IMG/VR virus record: IMGVR_UViG_3300038629_000147
Span: 1-25,138 of that record
From: a virus
Strand: one strand, 5' to 3'
DNA length: 25,138 nt
Part shown: positions 1 through 7,846 of the stretch, piece by piece
Position numbering within the stretch: the first letter of the stretch is position 1
Layout: each line of letters opens with the position of its first letter
Notes under the pieces: model-generated
The model's database searches: none
Told to the model about the DNA's origin: nothing
What the model saw: the letters and a program-made list of their open reading frames with translations, nothing else
Made by a program: the position numbers and the translations under genes

Positions 1-321
1 CGGATCGTCCCTCTCTGGAATCGTACCCTCAAAGTCTACTGCTGGCATGGAAATGGGATCTACTGTAATCTCCCCAGGATCGATGGGATTTATCCCACTC
101 AAACCAGCATCGTCTACCGGAACCCAACCAGGTATGCTCCAGATAATCTCGCCAACCGCTTCAGCCAATTCATCCAGAAGCGCAAGAGCTGTCTCTCTGG
201 CTTCGTCAGCGTACGCCTGGGCATTAGCAAACCTTTGGCTCACCAACCTTGAAGTATCTGTCGGATCGTCATAGGGCGTTATGAGATACTTGTCGTCCTC
301 ACCGTAGTCCAAAAGTTTCAT
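1..321 (-). CDS. Hypothetical phage protein, C-terminus cut off by window edge
   Basis: The frame is open from an ATG at 321 down to base 1 with no stop, so only the first 107 residues are visible. The product begins MKLLDYGEDDKYLITPYDDP and contains an alanine- and glutamate-rich helical stretch (about residues 27-58). A Pro/Gly/Asp-rich section follows (GLSGINPIDPGEITVDP). The start codon lies one base after the TAA of the cysteine-rich gene upstream, the tight spacing seen throughout this operon, which supports the start. I do not recognise the family. Its place at the end of the fibre region suggests a virion or tail-associated protein, but that is inference from position only. Confidence 0.75.
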   Translation of the reverse strand, partial: MKLLDYGEDDKYLITPYDDPTDTSRLVSQRFANAQAYADEARETALALLDELAEAVGEIIWSIPGWVPVDDAGLSGINPIDPGEITVDPISMPAVDFEGTIPERDDP

Positions 322-322
322 G

Positions 323-2323
323 TTAAACCTCCTCAGTTATCTCTTCACCAGCGTTGACTGAGTGTTGCGTCCAAAGGCTGTCATATTTCCCTACGGCTCT
401 ACACTTGCCGTTCCCATATCCTTGGGCGGGTTCATCTTCCCGATTTAGAGCTAAGTCCAGACCCTCTGCAGTTCCGTAAACATCATGCTCATAGCACCCG
501 AACCAAATACAGTTGTGATCGGGTTCAACCCCTTCCTCTAGGTAAAATTTCCCTTCGTAGTACATAAAATAAATTCGTTTGGAGGGTGCATTTCCATTGT
601 CCACCATTATGAAGATGCCACCGATATAGACCGGCTTGCCATGAAAGTCGTAAATCTTAAAGGTATCAGTCCACACAGCGTCCTGGTCTGTGCCTGGATC
701 GTGAATTATCCAGCTAGTTCCATCGTCAAAAGCGATACTCCAGCGATAAGGGTAAACAAAGACATAGGGTCGAGTGTGGTTGCCAAAACAAGCATCGAGC
801 GAATGATGAGCGGCATCCACCCAATGTGGTGCTTCCACGATGTTATATTTGTTGTCATATACAAATTCGTGGATGAGTGCCATCCAGTTGTCACCGCTTT
901 TATAGCCACGATCCTCAAAGCCAGGGGCGACAACAGCGTAATCTTCAACTAGGAATGATGTCCCATGCTCCTCATACATCTCACTCTGAGTACACGAAAC
1001 TTCATCGCAACCGCTAACGTCCCAACGTGAGGTTTTTGTGTACCATGCACTACTTTTGAACCTGACCTTTCCATCAACGGTAACCTGACTTTCCTGGCTC
1101 CAACTGACAAATTTATCCTTAGACTGGTGACAGACCTGGAAAGTGCGACTGCCAGTAGACCCCGCTGTCGCCAGATCCACAGGGGTCATTGTGCAATCCC
1201 TTATTCCGCTGCATGGGGTACAGATGTCTGTCCAGCGCCACCATTCACAGTAGCCAAATTTGTAGATCAGAATATCCAGATAACAGAAATAATCATAAGG
1301 ATTCCTATCTGCTTGACTCCCGCCCCCGCCTTTCCCATGAGAGCAGCCGAAGCAACAGCCAAGCCCCGCACCATTCGCCCAAAGGTTGTCAGTACAGCAA
1401 CAACCAAGCTGTGAGCTATCATAGTAATACCATGTCTCACCCGAACACTCGCCGTAAGCATCGTCAACGGTCCCTCCAGGCCCGATGTGGAAACCACCAC
1501 AGCCTCCACCTGTGCATTGGCAACCGTAACCACAACTGTATCCGCTTCCCCAATCGGGATTATATTCAGGCCACCCCAACTCTCCGAATCCTGGCCAAAC
1601 TATCGGTGCAGCGGGACATTCCAAATAATCGCAAGTAGGAGTACCCCGCTCGTCATACCAATGAGACTCATTCCCACAGGTATTGATAAGTTCGCTTTCG
1701 CTAGTCTCGTCTATCCTGCCGTCTTTCTCGCTGATAACATCGAGGCCCATGAACTCGGTAAGCATCCCTTCACCTGGGCCGGGGATCGTTCCCTTACTTA
1801 GTGGGCCAGGGAAACTCAGTTCAACCTCCTCCTCGCTGTAAGGAAGGTCGGGATCTTCTAGTTGCCATGCGTGAGGATGGCTCCACCTGTTTCCATTTAA
1901 GCCACAGACAAGAAAGCCCTGAAAAACATCATTGTCGTGCAAGTCGTAGCAGGGTACTGGTTGGCGAAGGGGTAAGTATCTGTCAATTATGTGTTCTCTG
2001 GGCTTTCGCACTATTTGTCCACGCCTTGCTATATAAATTACTGGCATCCCCTCCATAATCTTGATTTCATAACGGCCTGGACGCTGCAAGCTATAAATTC
2101 CAGAGCCAGGAACTCCCCGCAAGTATTCCTGCCAGATTTCCTCTGGAGTTCTCAGGGTCAAATCTGGATATTCTTGGCCAGGATTGGAAACAAGTATTTC
2201 TCTTTCCAATAGTTGATCCACTTCGTTCCTCGCCCTTTTTAGAACTGCGGCCACCTGGGGATCGCTTAAATCCTCATCATCGTCCACATGAACCCAGGCG
2301 TTTTGGTAGTTATGCCAACCCAT
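323..2323 (-). CDS. Large cysteine-rich virion-region protein (666 aa), function unknown
   Basis: The first ~120 residues look like an ordinary soluble domain (helical at 20-45, then GRYEIKIMEGMPVIYIARRG). Residues 264-377 hold 16 cysteines in 114 residues, set among glycines and aromatics, including a CCC triplet at 308-310 and CC..C at 323-327. More cysteines flank this at 216-236 and 398-444. The C-terminal third is rich in Trp, Tyr and His, with extended segments (YVFVYPYRWSIAFDDGTSW) resembling a beta-rich binding domain. The ATG shares one base with the upstream stop (TAATG), indicating coupling. The location after the fibre genes suggests an exposed adhesin or a disulphide- or metal-stabilised surface protein. 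I recognise no family. Confidence 0.85.
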   Translation of the reverse strand: MGWHNYQNAWVHVDDDEDLSDPQVAAVLKRARNEVDQLLEREILVSNPGQEYPDLTLRTPEEIWQEYLRGVPGSGIYSLQRPGRYEIKIMEGMPVIYIARRGQIVRKPREHIIDRYLPLRQPVPCYDLHDNDVFQGFLVCGLNGNRWSHPHAWQLEDPDLPYSEEEVELSFPGPLSKGTIPGPGEGMLTEFMGLDVISEKDGRIDETSESELINTCGNESHWYDERGTPTCDYLECPAAPIVWPGFGELGWPEYNPDWGSGYSCGYGCQCTGGGCGGFHIGPGGTVDDAYGECSGETWYYYDSSQLGCCCTDNLWANGAGLGCCFGCSHGKGGGGSQADRNPYDYFCYLDILIYKFGYCEWWRWTDICTPCSGIRDCTMTPVDLATAGSTGSRTFQVCHQSKDKFVSWSQESQVTVDGKVRFKSSAWYTKTSRWDVSGCDEVSCTQSEMYEEHGTSFLVEDYAVVAPGFEDRGYKSGDNWMALIHEFVYDNKYNIVEAPHWVDAAHHSLDACFGNHTRPYVFVYPYRWSIAFDDGTSWIIHDPGTDQDAVWTDTFKIYDFHGKPVYIGGIFIMVDNGNAPSKRIYFMYYEGKFYLEEGVEPDHNCIWFGCYEHDVYGTAEGLDLALNREDEPAQGYGNGKCRAVGKYDSLWTQHSVNAGEEITEEV

Positions 2324-3318
2324 TATCTTGCGTACCTCAAGATGTAATCCTCGAACCGTTCTTCGTACTGGAGATAAGCCGGATCAGCTTGGCCTCCAGA
2401 GTCTATCCCTGTACCTATGGGTCTAATGACAAGAGTTGGCAATTCCTGATCGAGAGTTGCATGGCCATCAACTATGCCTTCCGAATCCTCGATGAGAAGC
2501 GCTGGTAATTTCTCATCCAGCGTTGCATGGCCACCATACTGGATCGCTACGATCTTGAGAGTCGGCAACTTCCTGTCCAGAGTGGCAGAACCTTGATGCG
2601 TTAGCGTGGCCTCGATCTCCAGCGGAGGAAGGTCACGATCTAGGCTGGCAAGATTCTGATCTGCTATCGATGCCTCGCAGCGTATCCCAGGTAGATTCCT
2701 GGCAAGCCTCCCAATAAGACCACCAGTTACGGTGGCATCGATCTCCAGATAGGGAAGTTTCCCTGCGAATCTCAGACCACTCCTGGCATCGATTTGGAGT
2801 GTCGGCAGAAGTGAACTTAAATTTGCTGCGCCAATCCTTGATATTTGGCCTTCACTTTCGAGATGCGACAGTTTTGCGTCAAGATAAGCTCCAGAATAGC
2901 CCTCGGATCTCAGATCCGGCAAATCTGCGTCCACATCCCCTCGATGGCCGCAGGAGGCTTCTAGTCTGAGCCACGGCAAATAGTTGGGTTCCAGGCCGTC
3001 ACCCAGGTTTCCCCTGAAGTGGGGCTGGACCCGATAGGTGTGGCCCTCATCGATGAGAACATGATAGCAATCATCTACTTTGAGATTGTGGACGAAGACA
3101 TCGAGAACAACTATGGTGGCAACGTGATCGTGCCAGGAATCATCAGGGAAGAGAACTGTGCCAAGGCGAAGTTGGGTTCCAGGCGGCATGAATGTCATAA
3201 AATCTTGGACGGTAATCTCACTATCTGCAACCACCAGATCGTGGGTTTTATCATCCAGCACAATGAGCGATGTTTCCAGAAAATGCACAGGGCTATAAAC
3301 AATAAGATCGATAGCCAT
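2323..3318 (-). CDS. LPxLxI-repeat phage protein (331 aa)
   Basis: From about residue 113 to 300 the protein is a run of roughly ten units of 17-22 residues, each carrying the core LPxLxI followed by an acidic residue or Ala. Examples are LPTLQIDA, LPYLEIDA, LPPLEIEA, LPTLKIVA and LPALLIED, often preceded by (A/S)(T/S)LD.(K/D/E). This looks like a beta-strand repeat of a tail or fibre shaft. The first 95 residues contain two diverged segments resembling the repeat of the two large fibre proteins: THDLVVADSE at 25-34 and HNLKVDDCYHVL at 77-88. The last 25 residues are non-repetitive and acidic/aromatic. It has a good ribosome site (GAGGGGATTAAA-ATG) and is coupled to the downstream gene by TAATG. 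Exact function is unknown. Confidence 0.85.
   Translation of the reverse strand: MAIDLIVYSPVHFLETSLIVLDDKTHDLVVADSEITVQDFMTFMPPGTQLRLGTVLFPDDSWHDHVATIVVLDVFVHNLKVDDCYHVLIDEGHTYRVQPHFRGNLGDGLEPNYLPWLRLEASCGHRGDVDADLPDLRSEGYSGAYLDAKLSHLESEGQISRIGAANLSSLLPTLQIDARSGLRFAGKLPYLEIDATVTGGLIGRLARNLPGIRCEASIADQNLASLDRDLPPLEIEATLTHQGSATLDRKLPTLKIVAIQYGGHATLDEKLPALLIEDSEGIVDGHATLDQELPTLVIRPIGTGIDSGGQADPAYLQYEERFEDYILRYAR
2410..2985 (-). repeat. Coding LPxLxI repeats, about ten units
   Basis: The units recur every 51-66 bases on the minus strand inside the 331-aa gene. The last three (near 2570, 2505 and 2440) are closest to one another, with the HATLD.(K/E)LP core kept. Earlier units are more diverged, consistent with growth from the C-terminal side. 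Confidence 0.75.
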
Positions 3319-3341
3319 TTTAATCCCCTCAGTAAGTTAGT

Positions 3342-3367
3342 CCTGGCGGGATCTCAGCCCCGCCAAG
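3342..3367 (-). other. Intergenic hairpin without U-tract
   Basis: In the 58-base gap between two genes the minus strand can form a 9-bp stem (CTTGGCGGG with CCCGCCAGG, one G-T pair) around an 8-base loop. No run of T follows, so it is a poor intrinsic terminator. It may be an mRNA processing or stability element. Only the pairing is seen; a role is inference. Confidence 0.45.
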
Positions 3368-3376
3368 ACCTAAACG

Positions 3377-4126
3377 CTATGCTCCGTAGTATTGGGGCAG
3401 CGTCAGTTTGAAGGAGTCGATGGTATATGTGGCCCCAACGGTGATGGTAGTCGTGGACATATTCAGATCCGCTCCAGAAGTCCCAACACTTCCATCAACC
3501 CTCGGAAGAACCGTGTCTGCCGCACCGTTGTCGGTGGGGTTAGCCACCAGACGAAAATAGCCAGCGGTTCCGGCTGCAACGCCATCACCCTGCCATGTCT
3601 CACCGCTTGCCTTCTCCATCTCGCCATCTGTAGGATCGTCCTCGAACTCCAGGGCGTTATCGAAAGCACCGTGGACAAAGGCTCCAGCACTCTCGGTTAC
3701 GGTCAGGAGCAATGTTCCTGCAACGGCAGCATCCGGTGAACTCGGCTGAGATCCCGAATAGATGTGCATCTGGCCATCTTTGAAGATGTCCTTCAGGGAG
3801 CCACCCCTGGCAATAGCCACAACGGTTCCGGCCAAAGCAACCTCGGTTCCGGCTACTGTGCCGGTAGCGAAGGTGATGGTTCCGGCCACAACAGCCGTAA
3901 GGACCGCTCCGGTACAAGGCCCATCGTTACTGGTCGATCCCTGGACGAACAAAACGTCACCAGGGGCGAAGCCAGCGGTTATGAAGCCAGTATTGGAATC
4001 TGTAATGGTATCATCACCTCCAGAGCCGTCCACGAAGTCCAAGGTAATGCCAATGATAGCTCCAACAACGGTTCCCTTGAGTCCCAACATCTTGTCTCTG
4101 AGTCCTGTGGAAAGTTTGAGTGCCAT
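3377..4126 (-). CDS. Conserved phage structural protein (249 aa), function unknown
   Basis: The product starts MALKLSTGLRDKMLG and later reads GGSLKDIFKDGQMHIYSGSQP, SGETWQGDGVAAGTAGYFRLVA and GTSGADLNMSTTTITVGATYTIDSFKLTLP. I recognise this as a conserved type of virion-associated protein in podovirus-like phages. It has an N-terminal 'STGLR..ML' element, a beta-rich middle and a 'TIDSF' C-terminal strand. Between the two conserved parts (about residues 20-110) sits a Gly/Ala/Thr/Val-rich beta stretch. The gene follows the upstream stop directly (TAA-ATG) and has a strong GAGGAGGAAGATTAA ribosome site. It is probably a tail or decoration component; no enzymatic motif is seen. Confidence 0.85.
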   Translation of the reverse strand: MALKLSTGLRDKMLGLKGTVVGAIIGITLDFVDGSGGDDTITDSNTGFITAGFAPGDVLFVQGSTSNDGPCTGAVLTAVVAGTITFATGTVAGTEVALAGTVVAIARGGSLKDIFKDGQMHIYSGSQPSSPDAAVAGTLLLTVTESAGAFVHGAFDNALEFEDDPTDGEMEKASGETWQGDGVAAGTAGYFRLVANPTDNGAADTVLPRVDGSVGTSGADLNMSTTTITVGATYTIDSFKLTLPQYYGA

Positions 4127-4498
4127 TTAATCTTCCTCCTCTTCGTTTTTGAGTAACCTTCTCGTTAAAAACTTTGCTAACAGATTCTCACCGCTGTCCG
4201 TTTCACCCTCTCCAGTACGCTGTTGGGATGGTACTTGCCCTTGTTCGGCCCCCGCTACTTCTAGGTTTGCCTGTTTCATCCTCCTTCTGAACGCCAAGGC
4301 CCGGTGTGGCTCCTTGGCTCTTTCTTTTGCTGCTGTTCTCGATCCTGCCGCCATCGCACCCAATTTTGCAGCCCTCACTTCCTTCGATGATGGCATCCAC
4401 CTACCCGAAATAGCCCCGACCATTTTCACTTTCTGGTCGTGGAGATGTTCACGAACGCTGCGTCTATGTCCAGGCGTGATAAACCTACCGTATGCCAC
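4127..4498 (-). CDS. Small basic phage protein (123 aa), GTG start
   Basis: The first 75 residues are Arg/Lys/His-rich (MAYGRFITPGHRRSVREHLH, then KAKERAKEPHRALAFRRRMK). The end is acidic (KNEEEED). The start is GTG, chosen because a textbook GGAGGTGAGATC ribosome site lies just upstream and no ATG fits better. The gene is in the same close-packed run as its neighbours and abuts the next start. A run of three short, strongly basic products (4127-4942) suggests nucleic-acid- or lipid-binding virion components, but I do not recognise any of them. Confidence 0.7.
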   Translation of the reverse strand: MAYGRFITPGHRRSVREHLHDQKVKMVGAISGRWMPSSKEVRAAKLGAMAAGSRTAAKERAKEPHRALAFRRRMKQANLEVAGAEQGQVPSQQRTGEGETDSGENLLAKFLTRRLLKNEEEED

Positions 4499-4502
4499 GA
4501 TC

Positions 4503-4682
4503 TCACCTCCTTCCTAAAATTGACTGATGATACTTAGCCTGATCCCTTCTGCGCTTCAGCACATTGAAGGGAAGTGATTGCTGGCCCAACGTGGGCCTTT
4601 TTGGTAAAGCGTCAAAGCCGTACCGTGGCTTTTGTCGTTGGGACAGACTAAATTTTTTCTGCGTCTTGGTCGGTAAAAACAT
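4503..4682 (-). CDS. Small basic phage protein (59 aa)
   Basis: I place the start at the ATG at 4682, whose A is the last base of the upstream TAA (TAATG), rather than at an ATG 111 bases further up that would overlap the previous gene heavily. The product is 59 residues, MFLPTKTQKKFSLSQRQKPR through LKRRRDQAKYHQSILGRR, with no hydrophobic segment and very high Lys/Arg/Gln content. The family is not recognised. The extended 96-aa reading would add a segment rich in Gln, Arg and Ala that looks like a shadow of the upstream gene. Confidence 0.65.
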   Translation of the reverse strand: MFLPTKTQKKFSLSQRQKPRYGFDALPKRPTLGQQSLPFNVLKRRRDQAKYHQSILGRR

Positions 4683-4942
4683 TAGATCCCTCGCTTGCGA
4701 AACGGTCCCATCTGTTCTCTGCGCTTCGTCCTGTTTTTGAGAAATAGCTCCGGCCCTTCCCCTGGCGCTGCTATCTTCTGGAAATCTGTCCACTTGCGCT
4801 TGAAGGGCTTCCAGGCTGCAACCACCTTGGGATGTCCTGAAGGGTGCATGGTCCTGGCTTTCTCCCAGGCTATTCCCGCCTTCTCCACATCAGAGAATGC
4901 AAGTCCCTGATGTAACTTCCGTGTTCTCATATCCATTGCCAT
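4682..4942 (-). CDS. Small basic phage protein (86 aa)
   Basis: The product is 86 residues with many Lys, Arg and Trp. It starts MAMDMRTRKLHQGLAFSDVE and ends with two basic clusters (FLKNRTKRREQMGPFRKRGI). A ribosome site AGGAGCTTAATCA precedes the ATG. A second in-frame ATG lies two codons down, and either could be used. The gene is 3 bases from the upstream stop and coupled to the next gene by TAATG. It is unrecognised. The residue make-up fits a small protein that packs against DNA or an acidic partner, which is inference. Confidence 0.75.
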   Translation of the reverse strand: MAMDMRTRKLHQGLAFSDVEKAGIAWEKARTMHPSGHPKVVAAWKPFKRKWTDFQKIAAPGEGPELFLKNRTKRREQMGPFRKRGI

Positions 4943-4945
4943 TGA

Positions 4946-5428
4946 TTAAGCTCCTGGTGGTTTGCGTCCTAAGATCACAGGGATTCCGGTGATTTGATCT
5001 ATACTGAAATCCACTCCACCCACATTGTCGATACGGACCATCCAGTACCGGCCCTTGCCGTCACGGCCTATCCCCACCTTCTGGCCGTGTGACGAGAGAT
5101 CGGCAAAAATCGGCTCCAGGTTGAAGCTCCTCTCGTTATCCTGATCGTCTTTCACGGTCAAGACCAAATCACCTTCGGATTTGTACCCGATATACATGGA
5201 TCTCCAGCGCTTCTGGTTCGCTATGCCAAAGTCGCTGGTGGCCAGTTCAAAGAAAGCCTCGATCTGAGTGGCATCGTCCCGATCCCCGCTATCGAGTACG
5301 AAGATCCCGCTGTCATTGCCACCCAGGTGAACCCCATTGAACTTGCACATGGAGTTGAAGTTGTAGTTTGCATACTGTGAGACTCTGTAGCCTCTTAATT
5401 CCATGCAAAGGCCCAGGTAATCCGGCAT
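4946..5428 (-). CDS. Conserved phage virion protein (160 aa), function unknown
   Basis: Distinctive segments are YANYNFNSMCKFNGVHLGG (about 19-37), the acidic LDSGDRDDATQIEAFFELATSDFG, NQKRWRSMYIGYKSEGDLVLTV, and GKGRYWMVRIDNVGGVDFSI near the end. From memory of podovirus-like genomes this matches a conserved structural protein in which an acidic segment is followed by 'QKR.R..YIG' and 'GRYW.FR..N..G.DFSID'. I have no name for it. It probably forms a beta-sandwich and may belong to the tail tip or fibre attachment. It starts with ATG after an excellent AGGAGGGAATC site. Confidence 0.85.
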   Translation of the reverse strand: MPDYLGLCMELRGYRVSQYANYNFNSMCKFNGVHLGGNDSGIFVLDSGDRDDATQIEAFFELATSDFGIANQKRWRSMYIGYKSEGDLVLTVKDDQDNERSFNLEPIFADLSSHGQKVGIGRDGKGRYWMVRIDNVGGVDFSIDQITGIPVILGRKPPGA

Positions 5429-5437
5429 GATTCCCTC

Positions 5438-5755
5438 CTAAACAATCTTCGCCCTGAACTCGGCCCACTCCAGGCCGTTGGTATAGTTGGCATCGTAAAG
5501 CCTGACCTTGGATAAATAGGTCGCACTCCTCAAATTGATGATTTTCTGGAGTAGCCCAAGAGTGAGATCCAACTGGCCAGTAGCTCCGTTAGTAGACCAA
5601 TCGAAGATGCCAGAGTGATACTGGCTGTCGATTGTGACATCACCGATGGTAAGGACCATCCTGGTCGTGCCGGTTATGTCAACCGCAGACCCATTCTCCC
5701 TGAGTTCGAGAGAGTTTACGTTGTCCCTGTTTTTGTAGATTGTCTCAGTAATCAT
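5438..5755 (-). CDS. Small beta-rich tail/baseplate-region protein (105 aa)
   Basis: The layout (IYKNRDNVNSLELRENGSAVDITGTTRMVLTIGDVTIDS, then FDWSTNGATGQLDLTLG, then TYLSKVRLYDANYTNGLEWAEF) follows the pattern of small phage proteins in which 'N.L.L..NG..VDLTG.T...L..G' is followed by an FDWS/GL-W pair of strands. Such domains resemble the N-terminal assembly domain of baseplate or tail-fibre-region proteins, which is weak family knowledge. The ribosome site is AGGAGCATTCA. The gene directly follows the 593-aa repeat fibre, so it may dock or cap a fibre. Confidence 0.75.
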   Translation of the reverse strand: MITETIYKNRDNVNSLELRENGSAVDITGTTRMVLTIGDVTIDSQYHSGIFDWSTNGATGQLDLTLGLLQKIINLRSATYLSKVRLYDANYTNGLEWAEFRAKIV

Positions 5756-5764
5756 TGAATGCTC

Positions 5765-7546
5765 CTACGAATGGTGTATGGTTCTCTCCGTAGTTAAACT
5801 CACCAGATACCTTTCAACCGTCCGGCTCCAAATGCTCGGATCGACAATATCGCCCAAGGCTGAAGGGACAATATGAGTGATCGTAATTTGAGCCGAAATC
5901 ACCGCATCCTCACAGGAGTCAACGGTAAGAATGTGCAACTGAGTTATTGCGCTAAGATCATCGGTTAGGATATGCTCACAGGCAGCAACCACTAAGTCGA
6001 TAGCTCCCAAGACGGTAAGGATTAGGTCACCCTCTCCATCGTGTGCGTGGGACGCAGAGGCCACCGTTAGGATGTGTTTCTGAGTAAGGCCGATAGCAGA
6101 GGGTAGGTTTTCGTGAAATGCGTCCTGAACGGCTAAATCGAGTCCTGACGTTAGGTTAATTTGAGGAGACTCAACATCATGCCCACTACCGGCAACGATC
6201 AGTTCATGCTCTTGAATAAGGGCGAGAGGCCCAGGATCTTCTGTTCGGTGCATCGAATCAGCGACTACGAGATCGACCACGCCCTCGGAGGTGAGCGTTA
6301 TGGGGCCAGAGTCGATAACGTCATTTTCACAGTCAGCGCAAGTCAAGATGTGTTTCTGGATAAGAGCAAGTGGGCCTACATCCTCCAGCAAGCTAAAACA
6401 ATCTGCGACAAGAAGTGCATGGATCTGGAGAAGCGTAATCGGTCCACCGTCCTGGGTTTCGTGATAGCAGTCGTTGACGGTAAGTCCCACGGCCTGTGTT
6501 ATAGTTACGGGGCCATCATCGAAGATGTCACTACCCGCTGATGCTACTGTGAGGTAGTGGACCTCCTCAAGAGTTAGATCAGTCGGAGTGACGGCATGAT
6601 CGTGAGGGCCGTCTGCTACAGTAAGAATGTGCTTCTGTGACAGATCCAGATCGGTTGGGGTGGTAAAAAGGTCATGGGTACAATCTACCACGGTCAAAAT
6701 GTGTTTTTGGGTGAGAGTAACCGGCCCTTCATCCTCGACTGCGTGATAGGGATCAGGAGTGATGGTCAAAGTGGTAGATATTGCAAGAGTCAGATCAGTC
6801 GGAATAACTTCATTCAAGTGGAAACAGTCTGCCAGCGTTAAGATGTGTTTCTGAGTAAGCAAGATCAGATCATCGACATCATGCGGGTGGAAATTGTCGG
6901 CATCCTGCTCCAAGATGTGTTTTTGAGTTAGGAGGAGTAATTCGCTCGGTACGTTTTCGTGATAAGCATTATTCACCACAAGATCGATACCAGCGGATAC
7001 AACGTCCACAGAGACAGCCAACTGCAAGGGACTACCGACAGTCCCGATGTTCCCCTGGCTATCCCACACCCCAAAATAGTATGTGCTGCCGGAAGCACAA
7101 CCCGACAAATCTATGGCCCACCAAACCTCGAAACGATCACCTTTGGTGCTAACCTGAACTAACTGGGCTGCTTGACTGTCGTGAGCATATCCATCAGTCG
7201 CATCATTAAGGCAAAGCCCTGTGTTGTTTGCCGTAAACCAAGCTGTGTTCGGAGGGGTAAGGTCCGTATAATTCATATTGGCAGTACCGGCCATAGCGCA
7301 CTCAGACGCAACTAAAGTTAGCCAGCTACCGGCATCTTTTTTAACTTCGAGAGTCACGGTGGTAGGTACAGTTGTCTTTCCGCAGTTGCTACAGGACAGT
7401 TTTATGCCAACCCAAATCATGTCGTTGAGATCCCAAATCGCAAGAGTAGGCGAATTGGCGTGTTTGGCCGGAGTGGCCAAGTCGGCACTCACATGGGCGT
7501 TGTCAACTCCATCATCACCCACGGCATCAACGTAATAGGTTCCCAC
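5765..7546 (-). CDS. Histidine-rich repeat fibre protein (593 aa), GTG start
   Basis: Residues 1-180 form a beta-rich N-terminal domain (YYVDAVGDDG, IWVGIKLSCSNCGKT, WWAIDLSGCASGSTYYFGVW) with several cysteines. Residues ~185-555 consist of about 16 copies of a ~23-residue repeat with core HILTVADCxH........ITLTQK. The last ~38 residues are unique but share SLTTxR with the end of the 1785-aa protein. The GTG start immediately follows the upstream TAA and is served by TTGGAG; there is no better ATG. The repeats look like a beta-solenoid or beta-strand shaft of a tail fibre. Partner and receptor are unknown. It is clearly a paralogue, by repeat, of the larger protein two genes upstream. Confidence 0.85.
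   Translation of the reverse strand: MGTYYVDAVGDDGVDNAHVSADLATPAKHANSPTLAIWDLNDMIWVGIKLSCSNCGKTTVPTTVTLEVKKDAGSWLTLVASECAMAGTANMNYTDLTPPNTAWFTANNTGLCLNDATDGYAHDSQAAQLVQVSTKGDRFEVWWAIDLSGCASGSTYYFGVWDSQGNIGTVGSPLQLAVSVDVVSAGIDLVVNNAYHENVPSELLLLTQKHILEQDADNFHPHDVDDLILLTQKHILTLADCFHLNEVIPTDLTLAISTTLTITPDPYHAVEDEGPVTLTQKHILTVVDCTHDLFTTPTDLDLSQKHILTVADGPHDHAVTPTDLTLEEVHYLTVASAGSDIFDDGPVTITQAVGLTVNDCYHETQDGGPITLLQIHALLVADCFSLLEDVGPLALIQKHILTCADCENDVIDSGPITLTSEGVVDLVVADSMHRTEDPGPLALIQEHELIVAGSGHDVESPQINLTSGLDLAVQDAFHENLPSAIGLTQKHILTVASASHAHDGEGDLILTVLGAIDLVVAACEHILTDDLSAITQLHILTVDSCEDAVISAQITITHIVPSALGDIVDPSIWSRTVERYLVSLTTERTIHHS
5880..6990 (-). repeat. About 16 coding copies of the 23-residue HILTVADC-H repeat
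   Basis: In the minus-strand translation of the 593-aa gene, units begin with HILxx or xDLVV, then (A/V/N)D(C/A/S), and most have His about ten residues after the first His. The second half is usually one of DDGPITLTQ, TPTDLTL, VDDLILLTQ or VPSELLLLTQ. Unit length is 21-25 residues, with small insertions such as LGA or SEGV between some units. Confidence 0.85.
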
Positions 7547-7846
7547 TTAAAGCTCCAATTCCTCGAAGTTGACCTTTCGTAGCTCCATAGCACAATAATC
7601 TTCAATACACTCTGGAGCGGATACCGCACAGGAAAACGGCCTGTCGCTCCCCAGGCTGCACAACGTAGCTCCGCTATCTGGATGGACTCTTACCTTGGTG
7701 CATCTTCCCTCATCATCGGCAAAGACAAAGCTCTCCCCCCTGTCCAGGCAGCATTCACCACAGTAGACGCAATCCTTCTCGACAACCCACCATTGCTCCA
7801 ATGTCTGAATGGCATACATCTTGTTATCTTTGAAAATCGTTATCAT
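7547..7846 (-). CDS. YkgJ-like cysteine-cluster protein (99 aa)
   Basis: The product carries C26xxC29xxC32C33, then C49, C63 within CSLGSDRPFSC (C63, C73), and C80/C85. This is the spacing of the YkgJ/CxxCxxCC family of putative zinc- or iron-chelating (possibly Fe-S) proteins. The RPFxC element is characteristic. Family members are usually ~100-250 aa, so this is a short version. Its ATG overlaps the stop of the 1785-aa fibre gene (ATGA), and its TAA abuts the next fibre gene. It is therefore co-expressed between two fibre genes, which suggests a role in fibre folding, modification or metal loading. That role is inference. Confidence 0.75.
   Translation of the reverse strand: MITIFKDNKMYAIQTLEQWWVVEKDCVYCGECCLDRGESFVFADDEGRCTKVRVHPDSGATLCSLGSDRPFSCAVSAPECIEDYCAMELRKVNFEELEL

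Noticed and set aside
3657-4156. Several overlapping ORFs on both strands opposite or within the 249-aa gene
   Set aside because: The 249-aa frame has the ribosome site and recognisable conserved segments; the others are shadows of its Gly/Ala/Thr-rich codons.
4683-4793. Upstream extension of the 59-aa gene to an ATG at 4793
   Set aside because: Overlaps the 86-aa gene by 111 bases and reads like a shadow; the TAATG start at 4682 is better.
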